Shown here piece by piece: positions 34,741 to 42,984 of a stretch of 64,000 nt of DNA (position 1 is its first letter; each line of letters opens with the position of its first letter). This DNA comes from Massilia phyllostachyos (GTDB lineage: Bacteria > Pseudomonadota > Gammaproteobacteria > Burkholderiales > Burkholderiaceae_D): the NCBI RefSeq assembly GCF_021044825.1, contig NZ_JAJNOC010000009.1:124001-188000 (forward strand). The letters are read 5' to 3'. The notes beneath the pieces were generated by a model. The model was not told where the DNA came from. It worked only from the letters and a program-made list of their open reading frames with translations, and made no database searches. A program made the translations under genes and the position numbers.

Positions 34741-36633
34741 TCACTCCGCGCTCGCCGCATCCAGCGGCAGGCACACCCACGGTTCATACAAGGTCAGCGA
34801 TTCGACCACCACGCCGGGCTGGAAGCAGACCTGGTCGCGCGTGATCATCTCCTCGGGCACTTCCACGGTGGTCGTTCCCGCATCCGGTTCGTCGCCGAAG
34901 CGGGTGCGGTAGCTGGACGAATCGGTGCTGTTGCCGGGCCGGTAGCGCACCAGCGGCATGGCGTCGTCGGGCAGGGGCAGGTCGAAACGCAGGACGATCG
35001 CGTATTCCCCGTCCTGTTCGACCAGGCTGCCGCGCGGGCGCGGCAAGCGCGCGACCTGGCGCGCATGGGTCGCTTCCAGGGTTTTCAGGTGGCGGGCGTA
35101 ATCGTCCAGCACGAGGTCGAGGTCGAAGCCGGCGAGCTGGAAAGCGGTCTGCCACAAGGCGTAGCCGTCGAGGTCGCGCGGGAAATCCTCGCGCGCCAGT
35201 GTGCGCAGGAGGGTGTGCGGGGCCGCGGCGCCGTAGCGCTTGACCAGGCGATCGACCAGGATCGCGCCCAGCGGGTATTTCAGGTTGTCGTCGACCGTGC
35301 CGGCGAAAGCGGCCTGGTCGGTCAGCTGGCGCGGCTTGACCAGGCGCCGCGCCGAGACGATGGCCGCCGCCAGTTCCTGTTTTTCAGTGACGCCCGTCCC
35401 CGTGCCGACCTTGTTCTCCACCCACTCGGCCAGTCCTTCGTTCAGCACCATCATGTCGTCGAGCTGGGACGACTGGGCGCCGCCGGCCAGGCGCAGGGCC
35501 AGCACGTGCGCCGTTTCGTGCGCCAGGGTGTCGCTTGCGCCGCGGTCGTTCACGCGTATGCGGATGCGGTCGAGATAGGCGGTGCCGGCGTGGTTGCGGG
35601 TGGTGCCGGACAGGTCGACGTCGATCGGCGCGCCGCCCTTCGTTCCGAGCAGGGCGGCGACGGCCTCGAAGGTGCGGTCGGCTTCCGCGATCAAGGGGCG
35701 CACGCGCGCGCTGCTCAGGGCCGGGTAGCTGAAGCTGTAGTGCCGGGTGGTCGCCTGGCCGCTGGCGACGGGCATGAACTCGACGGCGTTGGCCCCTTTC
35801 CTGCCGGCCGGGGCGCCGTCGTCCCTGCTGCGCGCGGCCAGCAGCGCGACGCCCGCGAGCACGGCGGCGACCATCAGTCCGATGCCGAAGCGCGTGAGCC
35901 AGCGCCGCAGCCCGCCGATGCGCCGCACCCGCGCGCCGACCTTGCCGGCGCTGCAGAACAGGACGAAGGCGAGGGCGCCGAACAGCAGCGCCGCCCCGAG
36001 TTGGGTCCAGATGGACGACATCGGCAGTTGCCAGGCGGCGCCGGTGAAACGCAGGGCCAGCAGGTCGGTCGTATCGAGGGCCGAGGCCAGCGACGGCGCC
36101 TTGTCCTGCAGCAGCTTGATGCCGATCGCGCACAGCGCCAGGACCAGCCAGGCCACGTGGCGCAGGAAGCCCAGCAGCATGCCGGCCGTCAGCGCCACCG
36201 CCGTCGCCAGGATGCACAGGCCGAACATCGTCAGCAGCAGGGAAGGCCGCAAGGCATGGTCGAGCGAGCCGCGCGTGGCCGTGTGCAGGGCCGCATTCCA
36301 CAGCAGCGCGCAGGCGGGGTAGATCAGCAGCACCAGCAGCGCCGCCTGGACCTTGGCCATGAACACCGCGCGCCGGGTCAGCGGCAGCCCGTCGAGGAAG
36401 TTCAGCGTGCCTTCGTCGATTTCACGCACCAGCAGATTGGTGCCGAGGGCGAAGCCGAACAGGAGCTGCATGACGCCCAGTCCCTCGGACAGCGTGTGCA
36501 TGCGGGCGGGGAAGGGGACCGCGTCGAAGGGGAGCAGGAAGACGCCGGCGGTCTCCATCAGCAGCAGCGCCAGCACGATGAACAGGAAGGGGCGCAGGCT
36601 GCGCAGCTCCTTGCGAAGCAGTGCGGCGCTCAT
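34741..36633 (-). CDS. ABC-2 permease fused to an HExxH metallopeptidase-like domain
   Basis: The 630-aa protein has an ABC-2 type permease part with about six membrane helices (about 1-275, MSAALLRKELRSLRPFLFIVLALLL first) and an extracytoplasmic domain (about 300-630). The latter contains TLAHETAHVLALRL, an HExxH zinc motif, followed 22 residues later by LNEGLAEWVENK, which resembles the third zinc ligand region of gluzincin (M1/M61-like) peptidases. The C-terminal 110 residues form a beta-rich domain. It is the last gene of a three-gene minus-strand operon, overlapping the previous permease by 4 bases. Possible roles are processing of an exported peptide or of a cell-envelope protein. Peptidase activity is predicted, not shown. 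Confidence 0.82.
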   Translation of the reverse strand: MSAALLRKELRSLRPFLFIVLALLLMETAGVFLLPFDAVPFPARMHTLSEGLGVMQLLFGFALGTNLLVREIDEGTLNFLDGLPLTRRAVFMAKVQAALLVLLIYPACALLWNAALHTATRGSLDHALRPSLLLTMFGLCILATAVALTAGMLLGFLRHVAWLVLALCAIGIKLLQDKAPSLASALDTTDLLALRFTGAAWQLPMSSIWTQLGAALLFGALAFVLFCSAGKVGARVRRIGGLRRWLTRFGIGLMVAAVLAGVALLAARSRDDGAPAGRKGANAVEFMPVASGQATTRHYSFSYPALSSARVRPLIAEADRTFEAVAALLGTKGGAPIDVDLSGTTRNHAGTAYLDRIRIRVNDRGASDTLAHETAHVLALRLAGGAQSSQLDDMMVLNEGLAEWVENKVGTGTGVTEKQELAAAIVSARRLVKPRQLTDQAAFAGTVDDNLKYPLGAILVDRLVKRYGAAAPHTLLRTLAREDFPRDLDGYALWQTAFQLAGFDLDLVLDDYARHLKTLEATHARQVARLPRPRGSLVEQDGEYAIVLRFDLPLPDDAMPLVRYRPGNSTDSSSYRTRFGDEPDAGTTTVEVPEEMITRDQVCFQPGVVVESLTLYEPWVCLPLDAASAE

Positions 36634-38480
36634 TGCAGCTCCCAGCGGCGCGCCGCCAGCCTGACGCTGCAGCCGAGCAGCGCGTCGCGCCGCTCCACCG
36701 CGGTGAACAGGCGGGTGCCGCGCGCGAACGATGCCGGCAGCACGCCGGCGCGCGTGGCGTCGACCCGGGCCAGCGATTCGGACCGGATCTCTCCATCCCA
36801 GGGGCCGAGGGCGACGTACAGGACCGAGAAGGGCGCTACCTCGCCGTCCGTCGGCCCCAGCCGGTAATGCACTTCGTAGGTTTTCCCGGCCATGCGCTGC
36901 GCGCTGAAGCGCGCCTGCGGTAGCGCGATCGCGTCGAGCGCGGGCGCCAGGCGCGTCTCCTCGGCGGCGAACAGTGTGTCGAAGCGGCGCACCAAGGTGG
37001 CCTGGTCCGGTGCGCCGCTTTGCGCCAGGAGTGCGGGGAAATCCGGAGCGAACAGCGAGTCGCCCGCTTCGCGGGATGGCCGTTCGCCCAGCACCGAGCG
37101 CGCCAGCGCCTGGAAGCGCGGCGCGCCCATGTCCTGGGCCAGCGAGGCGACCATGCGCCATGCCAGCGCGTCGGCCAGGCAGGGGCCGAGCTGTTCGCGC
37201 ACGCTCAGCCACTCGTGCACGACGCGCCGGGCGCCATCGGGCCGGGCCTGCAGCAGGCGCGCGCCGAAGGCGGCACGCAGCGCCAGCTTCTCCTGCCGGC
37301 GCGGCAGGTCGCGTGCGACCAGCCACTGCGCGGCGCCGTCCAGCAGCCAGCGCCGGTCTTCATTCGCGGCGCGGCCACGCGAATGCCAGCCCATCCACGA
37401 GGCCAGGGCGTAGGCCCGGAATCCCTCGGCGTCGAAGGCGCTGTTGGTGAAGGCCGCGCGCAGCACCACGCCATCGGTATTCGGAAGAGCGGCGCGCTGG
37501 AAGGCGTCGCCATCGAGGGCGTCGTCGGGCAGGGCCGTCAGCGCAGGCGCATCGCGCAGGGCCAGGAAAGCCTGCATGCGCGCCAGGTCGGCCGACAGCC
37601 CATTGGCCAGCGTCCTGGCTTCGCCGGCGGCTCCTGCGAAGCCGACCGCGACCGGCGGGCTGCCGGTGCTGCGCACCGCGTGCGCCAGTTCGAAGGGCGG
37701 CTTGGGTTTGCGCTCCTCGATCACCGAGATCGCCATGATCACCGCCAGGAAGCCGATCGTCACGGCGGATAGTTCGCGCGGGCGCATGCGGCGCGACAGG
37801 GCGACCACCAGCGAGCCCTCGGCCGACAGCGCCAGCGCGAAGGTGGCCGCGACCAGCGCCGCGCCGATGGCGCAGGTGGTCAGGACCGCCTGCAAGGGCA
37901 GGACCAGTCTTTCGAAGACCATCGATTCCTGCACCAGGTAGAACGGCGCCCATTTCGCGACCGGCAACTGGCCGGTCGTGTCCGCCGCGATCAGGCATAT
38001 CAGCAGCAGGGGCCAGAACACGAAGCGGTAGCGGCCGGTCAAGCCGACCATGAAGGCCAGTGAATAGCAGAGGAACACGAAACTCGCGCTGCGGATGGCC
38101 ACCAGGGCGACATAGTGCGGCGTCAGCGAGACCTGGCCGCGGGCGGCGAGCAGGGTCGCGCCAAGACAGGCCGCCATGGCCAGCAACAGCACCGTCATTC
38201 CCAGCAGCCATTTGACTGTCAGCACCTGGGTCCGGCTGACGGGCAAGGTCTCCAGGAACAGCTGGGTCCGGCCCATGTATTCGCGTACGACCAGGCGGTA
38301 GCCCAACACCAGCGACATCAGCGGCGCCATCAGCACGACGACTTTCTGGTAGGCCACCATGGGACTGCCCATCGTCTCGGCGCCATGCAGCGCCACGGCC
38401 TGGGTCAGCGCCAGCAGCAGCAGGATGGCCAGCAGCACCCAGCGGTGTTCGCGCCACTCCTTGTAGAGCAGGGCGCGCAT
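36630..38480 (-). CDS. ABC-2 permease fused to a degenerate peptidase-like domain
   Basis: The 616-aa protein starts MRALLYKEWREHRW and has about six to seven membrane helices (about 12-290: LLAILLLLALTQAVAL, VVLMAPLMSLVLGYRLVV, WLLGMTVLLLAMAACLGATLL and others). The extracytoplasmic part (about 300-616) aligns by layout with the peptidase domain of the next gene: RRWLLDGAAQWLVARD stands where NEGLAEW occurs, but no HExxH motif exists. It therefore looks like a catalytically dead partner. Its ATG overlaps the stop of the ATP-binding gene (ATGA) and its stop overlaps the next start, so the three proteins are made together. Confidence 0.8.
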   Translation of the reverse strand: MRALLYKEWREHRWVLLAILLLLALTQAVALHGAETMGSPMVAYQKVVVLMAPLMSLVLGYRLVVREYMGRTQLFLETLPVSRTQVLTVKWLLGMTVLLLAMAACLGATLLAARGQVSLTPHYVALVAIRSASFVFLCYSLAFMVGLTGRYRFVFWPLLLICLIAADTTGQLPVAKWAPFYLVQESMVFERLVLPLQAVLTTCAIGAALVAATFALALSAEGSLVVALSRRMRPRELSAVTIGFLAVIMAISVIEERKPKPPFELAHAVRSTGSPPVAVGFAGAAGEARTLANGLSADLARMQAFLALRDAPALTALPDDALDGDAFQRAALPNTDGVVLRAAFTNSAFDAEGFRAYALASWMGWHSRGRAANEDRRWLLDGAAQWLVARDLPRRQEKLALRAAFGARLLQARPDGARRVVHEWLSVREQLGPCLADALAWRMVASLAQDMGAPRFQALARSVLGERPSREAGDSLFAPDFPALLAQSGAPDQATLVRRFDTLFAAEETRLAPALDAIALPQARFSAQRMAGKTYEVHYRLGPTDGEVAPFSVLYVALGPWDGEIRSESLARVDATRAGVLPASFARGTRLFTAVERRDALLGCSVRLAARRWELQ

Positions 38481-39328
38481 CAGGCGGACACGCTGTCGGT
38501 GCGGGCGAAGGCCAGGAAAATATCTTCCAGCGACAGGGATGCGACGACGACGCCCGGCGGCCATGCGCTTTGTTCCCACAGCGCAGGGTCGGCCTGCCAG
38601 ATATCGCCGCGCAATTGCGTGAATCCTTCACCGGGCGCGACCCCGGCATCGGCGACGATCCTGCGCACCTGCCTGCGCAAATCGCTCACCTCGCCCTCGA
38701 AGCGGCAGGCGCCGCTCTGAACGATGCCGACGCGCTGCGCCAGCTGCTCGACTTCGCCCACCAGGTGCGAGGAAAACATCACCGTCGTGCCTTGCTCGCG
38801 CTGCAAGACCTGCAATTGGTCGTTGAATTCGCGCCGCGCCACCGGGTCGAGGCCGGCAGTCGGTTCGTCGAGCAGCAGCAGTTCTGGCCGCGGCGCCAGC
38901 GCCAGCGCCAGGCCCAGCTTGGTCCGCGTGCCGCCCGACATCTCCGACGCGCGGCGATCGCGCGGCACGTCGAGGATGCGCAGCAGGCGCTGGAATTCGG
39001 GCGCGTCCCAGGTCGGATAGAAGCTGCCGACGAAGGCGCCCAGCTGGTCGGCCGTCATCCACGGGTAGAAATTCGGTTCCTGGCAGACGTAGCCGATGCG
39101 CTGCTTGAGCTTGGCCGGGATGCGCTTGACCGAACGGCCCAGCACGGTGATCCGGCCGCTGTCGGGCCGTAGCAGGCCCATCAGCATTTTCAGGGTGGTG
39201 GTCTTGCCGGCGCCGTTGCGACCGAGGAAACCGAACATTTCGCCCTGGCGGACGGTGAGACTCAGGCCGTCGAGCGCCTTGACCTTGCCGTAACGATGGA
39301 TGACGGAATCGAGCTCGACAGCGTTCAT
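38480..39328 (-). CDS. ABC transporter ATP-binding protein
   Basis: This 282-aa ATPase energises the exporter formed by the two downstream permeases. Walker A GRNGAGKTTT (about 37-46), the signature-like EMSGGTRTKLGLALAL (canonical SGGQ is SGGT here), Walker B LLLLDEPTAGLD and the switch His in SSHLVGEVEQL are intact. The C-terminal extension (about 225-282) ends LSLEDIFLAFARTDS, typical of CcmA/NatA-like exporters. The ATG at 39328 is preferred to a TTG at 39358. It is first in the operon, so the promoter lies between 39329 and the DUF6928-like gene. Confidence 0.92.
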   Translation of the reverse strand: MNAVELDSVIHRYGKVKALDGLSLTVRQGEMFGFLGRNGAGKTTTLKMLMGLLRPDSGRITVLGRSVKRIPAKLKQRIGYVCQEPNFYPWMTADQLGAFVGSFYPTWDAPEFQRLLRILDVPRDRRASEMSGGTRTKLGLALALAPRPELLLLDEPTAGLDPVARREFNDQLQVLQREQGTTVMFSSHLVGEVEQLAQRVGIVQSGACRFEGEVSDLRRQVRRIVADAGVAPGEGFTQLRGDIWQADPALWEQSAWPPGVVVASLSLEDIFLAFARTDSVSA

Positions 39329-39578
39329 TTGTAGGTTGGGAATAAAGGTTCGTGGCAAATCACCGGGGCGGAGATTTATAACCCGTCAATATGTATGATG
39401 AGCCTGGAACGAGCAAGCGCATCGGGGTATCTGCCTTTGTTTTATCCTGCAGGCATAAGTGAAAACGGCTTCCCCCCGGCGAAGTTCGAAAAGCAATGAC
39501 ATCGCAAGAAGAAATGGAGAAGATGCCGTCATTGCTGGCCTATACTGCGTGGTATCTCAACAATCGTCGGGACTGGAA

Positions 39579-40199
39579 ATGGGTGCGAAAACCTGGATGC
39601 TGCTTTATAGCGAAGGCAACGCTGCAGATATCTTAAGGAGTAACCCGGTCCTGGACCGCGGTGCGACGACCGGGTTGGTCGAGCGGCTGTTTGGCCTGCA
39701 AGTCCGCCCTCTCGAAAAAGATGGCGACCTGTCGCACACCTCGCCGCGTGACGAGGAAATCGTCGCCGCTTGCTTTCCCGGGCTCGCCGTCGTGGCAGCA
39801 GGCGAATTCTGTCTTGACTATCCCTCGCAGCTGGACCCGGCGTTCATCGAAGCGTTTTCTCCTGGAACCTTGTACCTGCACGCGATGCATAGCGTGGTGG
39901 ACTTTTTTGGCTTCGCCATCTGGAAGAATGGGACGCTGCAGCGCTCGCTGAGCCTGAGCCCCGATTCTGGAATCCTGGATGACATCGGCCCACGCTTGCC
40001 TTTCGAAGTCCCTTTTTGGGCGGGCGAGCACCCGGCAGTCGATCCCGACGATGAGGACGACAGCTATCCCTTCGTATTTCATCCGCTGGAACTCGGCGAA
40101 GCGGCATTGAAGGAATTCTTCGGGTACCAGCTCGAAGGAATGATCGATCCCTCCCTGATCGAGCCGGAGGAAATTCCGTTGATGCGGTTCACGCGATAG
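39579..40199 (+). CDS. DUF6928-like protein
   Basis: The 206-aa product begins MGAKTWMLLYSEGNAADIL, which resembles the DUF6928 family start, followed by LDRGATTGLVERLFG, VAAGEFCLDYPSQLD, YLHAMHSVVDFFGFAIWKNGTLQRSLSLSPDSGILDDIG and FHPLELGEAALKEFFGYQLEG, each a short conserved-looking block. It appears cytoplasmic and globular. No function is known for the family. An in-frame ATG at 39459 would add 40 residues with no family character. Base composition here and in the pseudogene behind it is less GC-rich than in the surroundings, compatible with more recent acquisition. Confidence 0.72.
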   Translation: MGAKTWMLLYSEGNAADILRSNPVLDRGATTGLVERLFGLQVRPLEKDGDLSHTSPRDEEIVAACFPGLAVVAAGEFCLDYPSQLDPAFIEAFSPGTLYLHAMHSVVDFFGFAIWKNGTLQRSLSLSPDSGILDDIGPRLPFEVPFWAGEHPAVDPDDEDDSYPFVFHPLELGEAALKEFFGYQLEGMIDPSLIEPEEIPLMRFTR

Positions 40200-40238
40200 T
40201 CAAGAGGATGCCGATGCCCTGCCTTGGGGGCAGTGTCG

Positions 40239-40601
40239 TCAAACGAAATCCTTGATGAATTCGTAATAGGCGCCAGGGCCGTATTCCGAGTGGCGCGCGA
40301 CCGATTTCTTTATTTCGGTGACGATGCCGGTAAATTCCTTGACGGTGAGATCATTGGCATCGCGAATGTGCGCAAGACCGATCTCGACCATGCGCGCCAC
40401 GATTCCATCGATGGCAGGATGCTTCAGGACGGTCTCGTTCTTCGCAAATCCACATTACTGTTTTACCGCGACGATCGCATTGTCGAGGCCGATCATGCAA
40501 AGAGCGTCGGTCAGTTGCGGCACATTTTCGTACTCGAGCTTGAGCCCCGATTCGATCTCACAGGCGACGCTTTGGTGAAGCGGATTGTTCTGGATGCTCA
40601 T
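40239..40601 (-). pseudogene. Small gene interrupted by an in-frame TAA
   Basis: From the ATG at 40601 (AAAGGAAA ribosome site) a coding frame runs to a TGA at 40239, 120 codons plus stop, interrupted only by a TAA at codon 49 (40455-40457). Before it reads MSIQNNPLHQSVACEIESGL and NVPQLTDALCMIGLDNAIVAV in two pieces. After it, in the same frame, reads CGFAKNETVLKHPAIDG, EIGLAHIRDANDLTVKEFTG and ARHSEYGPGAYYEFIKDFV. Both halves look like real protein, so a single-base change (for example TAC or CAA to TAA) has probably inactivated the gene. I do not recognise the family. Readthrough is possible but there is no evidence for it. Confidence 0.75.
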
Positions 40602-40665
40602 TTTTTCCTTTCAATCTCGGACGACTATTAGAGCAGCCCCGCGGCCGTTTGGTGCCGGAGCTTGT

Positions 40666-42216
40666 TCATTTTGCCCGCCGCTTGAAGTCGCGCGGACGGA
40701 AGCCCAGCAGCAGCAAGACCGCGAAGTAGGCAACGGCGGCGGCGCCGATGATGGCCGCCAGCGCGCCGGCGCGCAGCAGCGGCGTGGCGCGCAGCGCGAT
40801 CCAGTCGAATTGCAGTTGCCCGAACCACGACACCGCGCCCATCACGCACACCGCGACGATCAGCCTGAGGAAGAAAGTGCCCCAGCCCGGCTGCGGCACG
40901 TAGATCCCGCGGCGGCGCAGGCCGGAATACAGGAAGGTCGCGTTGATGCAGGCGCCCAGGCCGATCGACAGGGCCAGGCCGGCGGTGCCGAACAGCGGCA
41001 CGAACACCAGGTTCAGCAGCTGGGTGACCACCAGCACGCCCACCGCGATCTTGACCGGCGTGCGCACTTCCTGGCGTGCGTAAAAGGCCGGCGCCAGGGT
41101 CTTGACCAGGATGAAGCCGAGCAGGCCGGCGCTGTAGGCCATCAAGGGCATCGAGGACGCCGCCACGTCGGCCGCGTCGAATACGCCGTAGTGGAACAGG
41201 GTCGCGATCATCGGCACCGCGAGGGTCGCCATGCCGACCGAGGAGGGCAGGGCCAGCAGGAAGGTCAGGCGCAGGCCCCAGTCCAGCAGCGAGGAATATT
41301 CCTGGGTGTCGCCCTCGGTATTCGCTTTCGCCAGGCTCGGCAGCAGTATGGTGCCCAGCGCCACGCCCAGCAGGGCAGTGGGGAATTCCATCAGGCGGTC
41401 GGCGTATTGCAGGGCGGTGACCGCGCCGGCGGCGAGGCTGGCGGCGATGGTGGTGTTGATCAGGAGGCTGATCTGGGCCGCCGACACCGCGAACACGGCC
41501 GGCCCCATCTTGCCGAGCATGCGCCGCACGCCGCTGTCGCGCAGGCCGGTGAAGGGGTTGAGCGAGATGCGCGGCATCATGCCGAGCTTCACCAGCGAGG
41601 GAATCTGGATCGCCACCTGCGCCAGGCCGCCGACGCAGACGCCGACCGCCATCGCATAGATCGGCTGCTCGAAATAATCGGCCAGCACCAGGGCCGAGGC
41701 GATGAAGGAGATGTTGAGCAGCACCGGGGTGAACGCCGGAATCTTGAACTGGCGCCAGGTGTTGAGCACGCCGCTGGCCAGGGCCACGAAGGCCATGCAG
41801 GCGATGTAGGGGAACATCATGCGCGTCATCAGGACCGCCGCGTCGAACGCCGCCGGTTCCCGCTGCAGGCCGCCGCCGATCAGGTAGATCAGCACCGGCG
41901 CGGCCAGGATGCCGACGATGCTGGTCAGCACCGTGGCCCAGATCAGGACGGTGGCCACGTGGTCGACCAGCGACTTGGTCGCCTCCTGGCCGTGCTTGCC
42001 CTTGTATTCGGTGAGGATGGGCACGAAGGCCTGCGAGAACGCGCCTTCGGCGAACAGGCGCCGCAGCAGGTTGGGCAGGCGGAAGGCGATGTTGAAGGCG
42101 TCGGTGAAGTTGTTCGCGCCGAAGGTGGCGGCAAACAGGCTGTCGCGCAGCAGACCGGTGATGCGGGACACCATGGTCATGCTGGAGATGGCGGCGAGGG
42201 TACGGAGCAGGTTCAT
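40666..42216 (-). CDS. murJ: Lipid II flippase MurJ
   Basis: MurJ (516 aa) flips lipid II across the inner membrane for peptidoglycan synthesis. The start NLLRTLAAISSMTMVSRITGLLRDSLFAATFGA is typical, with the essential Arg in RITGLLRD (near residue 24) and the long cavity helices following. Other family blocks are LPNLLRRLFAEGAFSQAFVPIL, LNTWRQFKIPAFTPVLLNI, ALQYADRLMEFPTALLGVALGTILLPSL and APAFYARQEVRTPVKIA. About 14 membrane helices can be counted. It is divergent from rpsT, a frequent arrangement in betaproteobacteria. A TATAAT lies only 8 bases upstream of the ATG. Confidence 0.95.
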   Translation of the reverse strand: MNLLRTLAAISSMTMVSRITGLLRDSLFAATFGANNFTDAFNIAFRLPNLLRRLFAEGAFSQAFVPILTEYKGKHGQEATKSLVDHVATVLIWATVLTSIVGILAAPVLIYLIGGGLQREPAAFDAAVLMTRMMFPYIACMAFVALASGVLNTWRQFKIPAFTPVLLNISFIASALVLADYFEQPIYAMAVGVCVGGLAQVAIQIPSLVKLGMMPRISLNPFTGLRDSGVRRMLGKMGPAVFAVSAAQISLLINTTIAASLAAGAVTALQYADRLMEFPTALLGVALGTILLPSLAKANTEGDTQEYSSLLDWGLRLTFLLALPSSVGMATLAVPMIATLFHYGVFDAADVAASSMPLMAYSAGLLGFILVKTLAPAFYARQEVRTPVKIAVGVLVVTQLLNLVFVPLFGTAGLALSIGLGACINATFLYSGLRRRGIYVPQPGWGTFFLRLIVAVCVMGAVSWFGQLQFDWIALRATPLLRAGALAAIIGAAAVAYFAVLLLLGFRPRDFKRRAK

Positions 42217-42284
42217 GGCGGGCGATTATACTTGGGCAACACCCTGAGTACGTGCCCGGACCGAGACAATAATGCATTTATGAT

Positions 42285-42313
42285 TTGCCCTAAAGGGTTT
42301 CCTTCGCTATAAT
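42285..42313 (+). promoter_or_regulatory. Sigma-70 promoter of rpsT
   Basis: TTGCCC (42285-42290) and TATAAT (42308-42313) are spaced by 17 bases, giving a perfect -10 and a fair -35 element. Transcription would begin near 42320, leaving a leader of about 108 bases before rpsT, room for the translational autoregulation known for S20. Confidence 0.8.
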
Positions 42314-42427
42314 CGTGGGCTGTACTGAATTCTGTTAGCAGACACGAATCGTTGGGCGGGCACACAAGATGCCAGTTTCACTCGCGAATGTTTGCAAACG
42401 CAACTTGACCCCGATTTAGGAAATTTC

Positions 42428-42694
42428 ATGGCAAATACCGCACAAGCGCGCAAACGCGCTCGTCAAGCAGTTAAGCAAAACGCGCACAACTCGGCACAGC
42501 GTTCGACCCTGCGTACCGCAATCAAGGCCGTCCGCAAAGCCATCCAGGCTGGCGACAAGGCCGCTGCGACCACCATCTTCCAGCAATCCGTGTCGACCAT
42601 CGACAGCATCGCTGACAAGAAGATCATCCACAAGAACAAAGCAGCCCGCCACAAGAGCCGTCTGGCTGCTGCCCTGAAGGCACTGTCCGCTTAA
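42428..42694 (+). CDS. rpsT: 30S ribosomal protein S20
   Basis: The 88-aa basic protein binds 16S rRNA early in small-subunit assembly. The sequence MANTAQARKRARQAVKQNAH, RTAIKAVRKAIQAGDKAAA and IIHKNKAARHKSRLAAALKAL is standard S20. The ATG at 42428 follows AGGA; the upstream in-frame ATG at 42392 would add a non-conserved leader. A sigma-70 promoter lies at 42285-42313 and a terminator at 42749-42778, so it is a monocistronic unit. Confidence 0.97.
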   Translation: MANTAQARKRARQAVKQNAHNSAQRSTLRTAIKAVRKAIQAGDKAAATTIFQQSVSTIDSIADKKIIHKNKAARHKSRLAAALKALSA

Positions 42695-42748
42695 TTAGCG
42701 AGGTGCGTGCGGCTTTAGGGCCGCGCAGGCAGTTCTGTGCAGAGCAAG

Positions 42749-42778
42749 ACCCGCCCGACTTCGGTCCCGGCGGGTTTT
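42749..42778 (+). terminator. Rho-independent terminator of rpsT
   Basis: ACCCGCC (42749-42755) pairs with GGCGGGT (42769-42775), followed by a short T-run ending at 42778. Confidence 0.82.
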
Positions 42779-42861
42779 GTCGTTTGGCCTTCACTGCCGA
42801 GTTTGCCTTCTGCCGGGCATGGCCGGAGGGGCGCAGCGTTTAAAACCATAGCGCACAGTAA

Positions 42862-42909
42862 AATACTGGTGCATAATGTGAAACGCCCGTCTTATGTCTT
42901 ATAGAAGAC
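42862..42909 (+). promoter_or_regulatory. Promoter and palindromic operator shared by both isocitrate dehydrogenase genes (copy 1)
   Basis: AATACTGGTGCATAATG (42862-42878, with the -10-like CATAAT at 42872-42877) is followed by the palindrome GTCTTATAGAAGAC at 42896-42909. A direct GTCTTAT lies just before it at 42889-42895. The same two elements, with the same spacing from CATAAT to palindrome, occur at 46896-46943 before the second isocitrate dehydrogenase. No -35 consensus is visible, which suggests control by a regulator. Confidence 0.75.
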
Positions 42910-42984
42910 CTCAGCAAGACAGGGGAGCGTTACCCACCGTTTTCAGCCATCGCGCCACCCGCGCGATCATCGAGGAAAAAGCGT

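Noticed and set aside
34606..36867. 753-codon plus-strand frame opposite the peptidase-permease gene
   Set aside because: Gln/Arg/Gly-rich shadow frame; the opposite strand carries membrane helices, HExxH and operon overlaps.
40224..40631. 135-codon plus-strand frame opposite the broken small gene
   Set aside because: It has no ribosome site; the minus strand shows a ribosome site, a proper start and protein-like sequence on both sides of a single stop.
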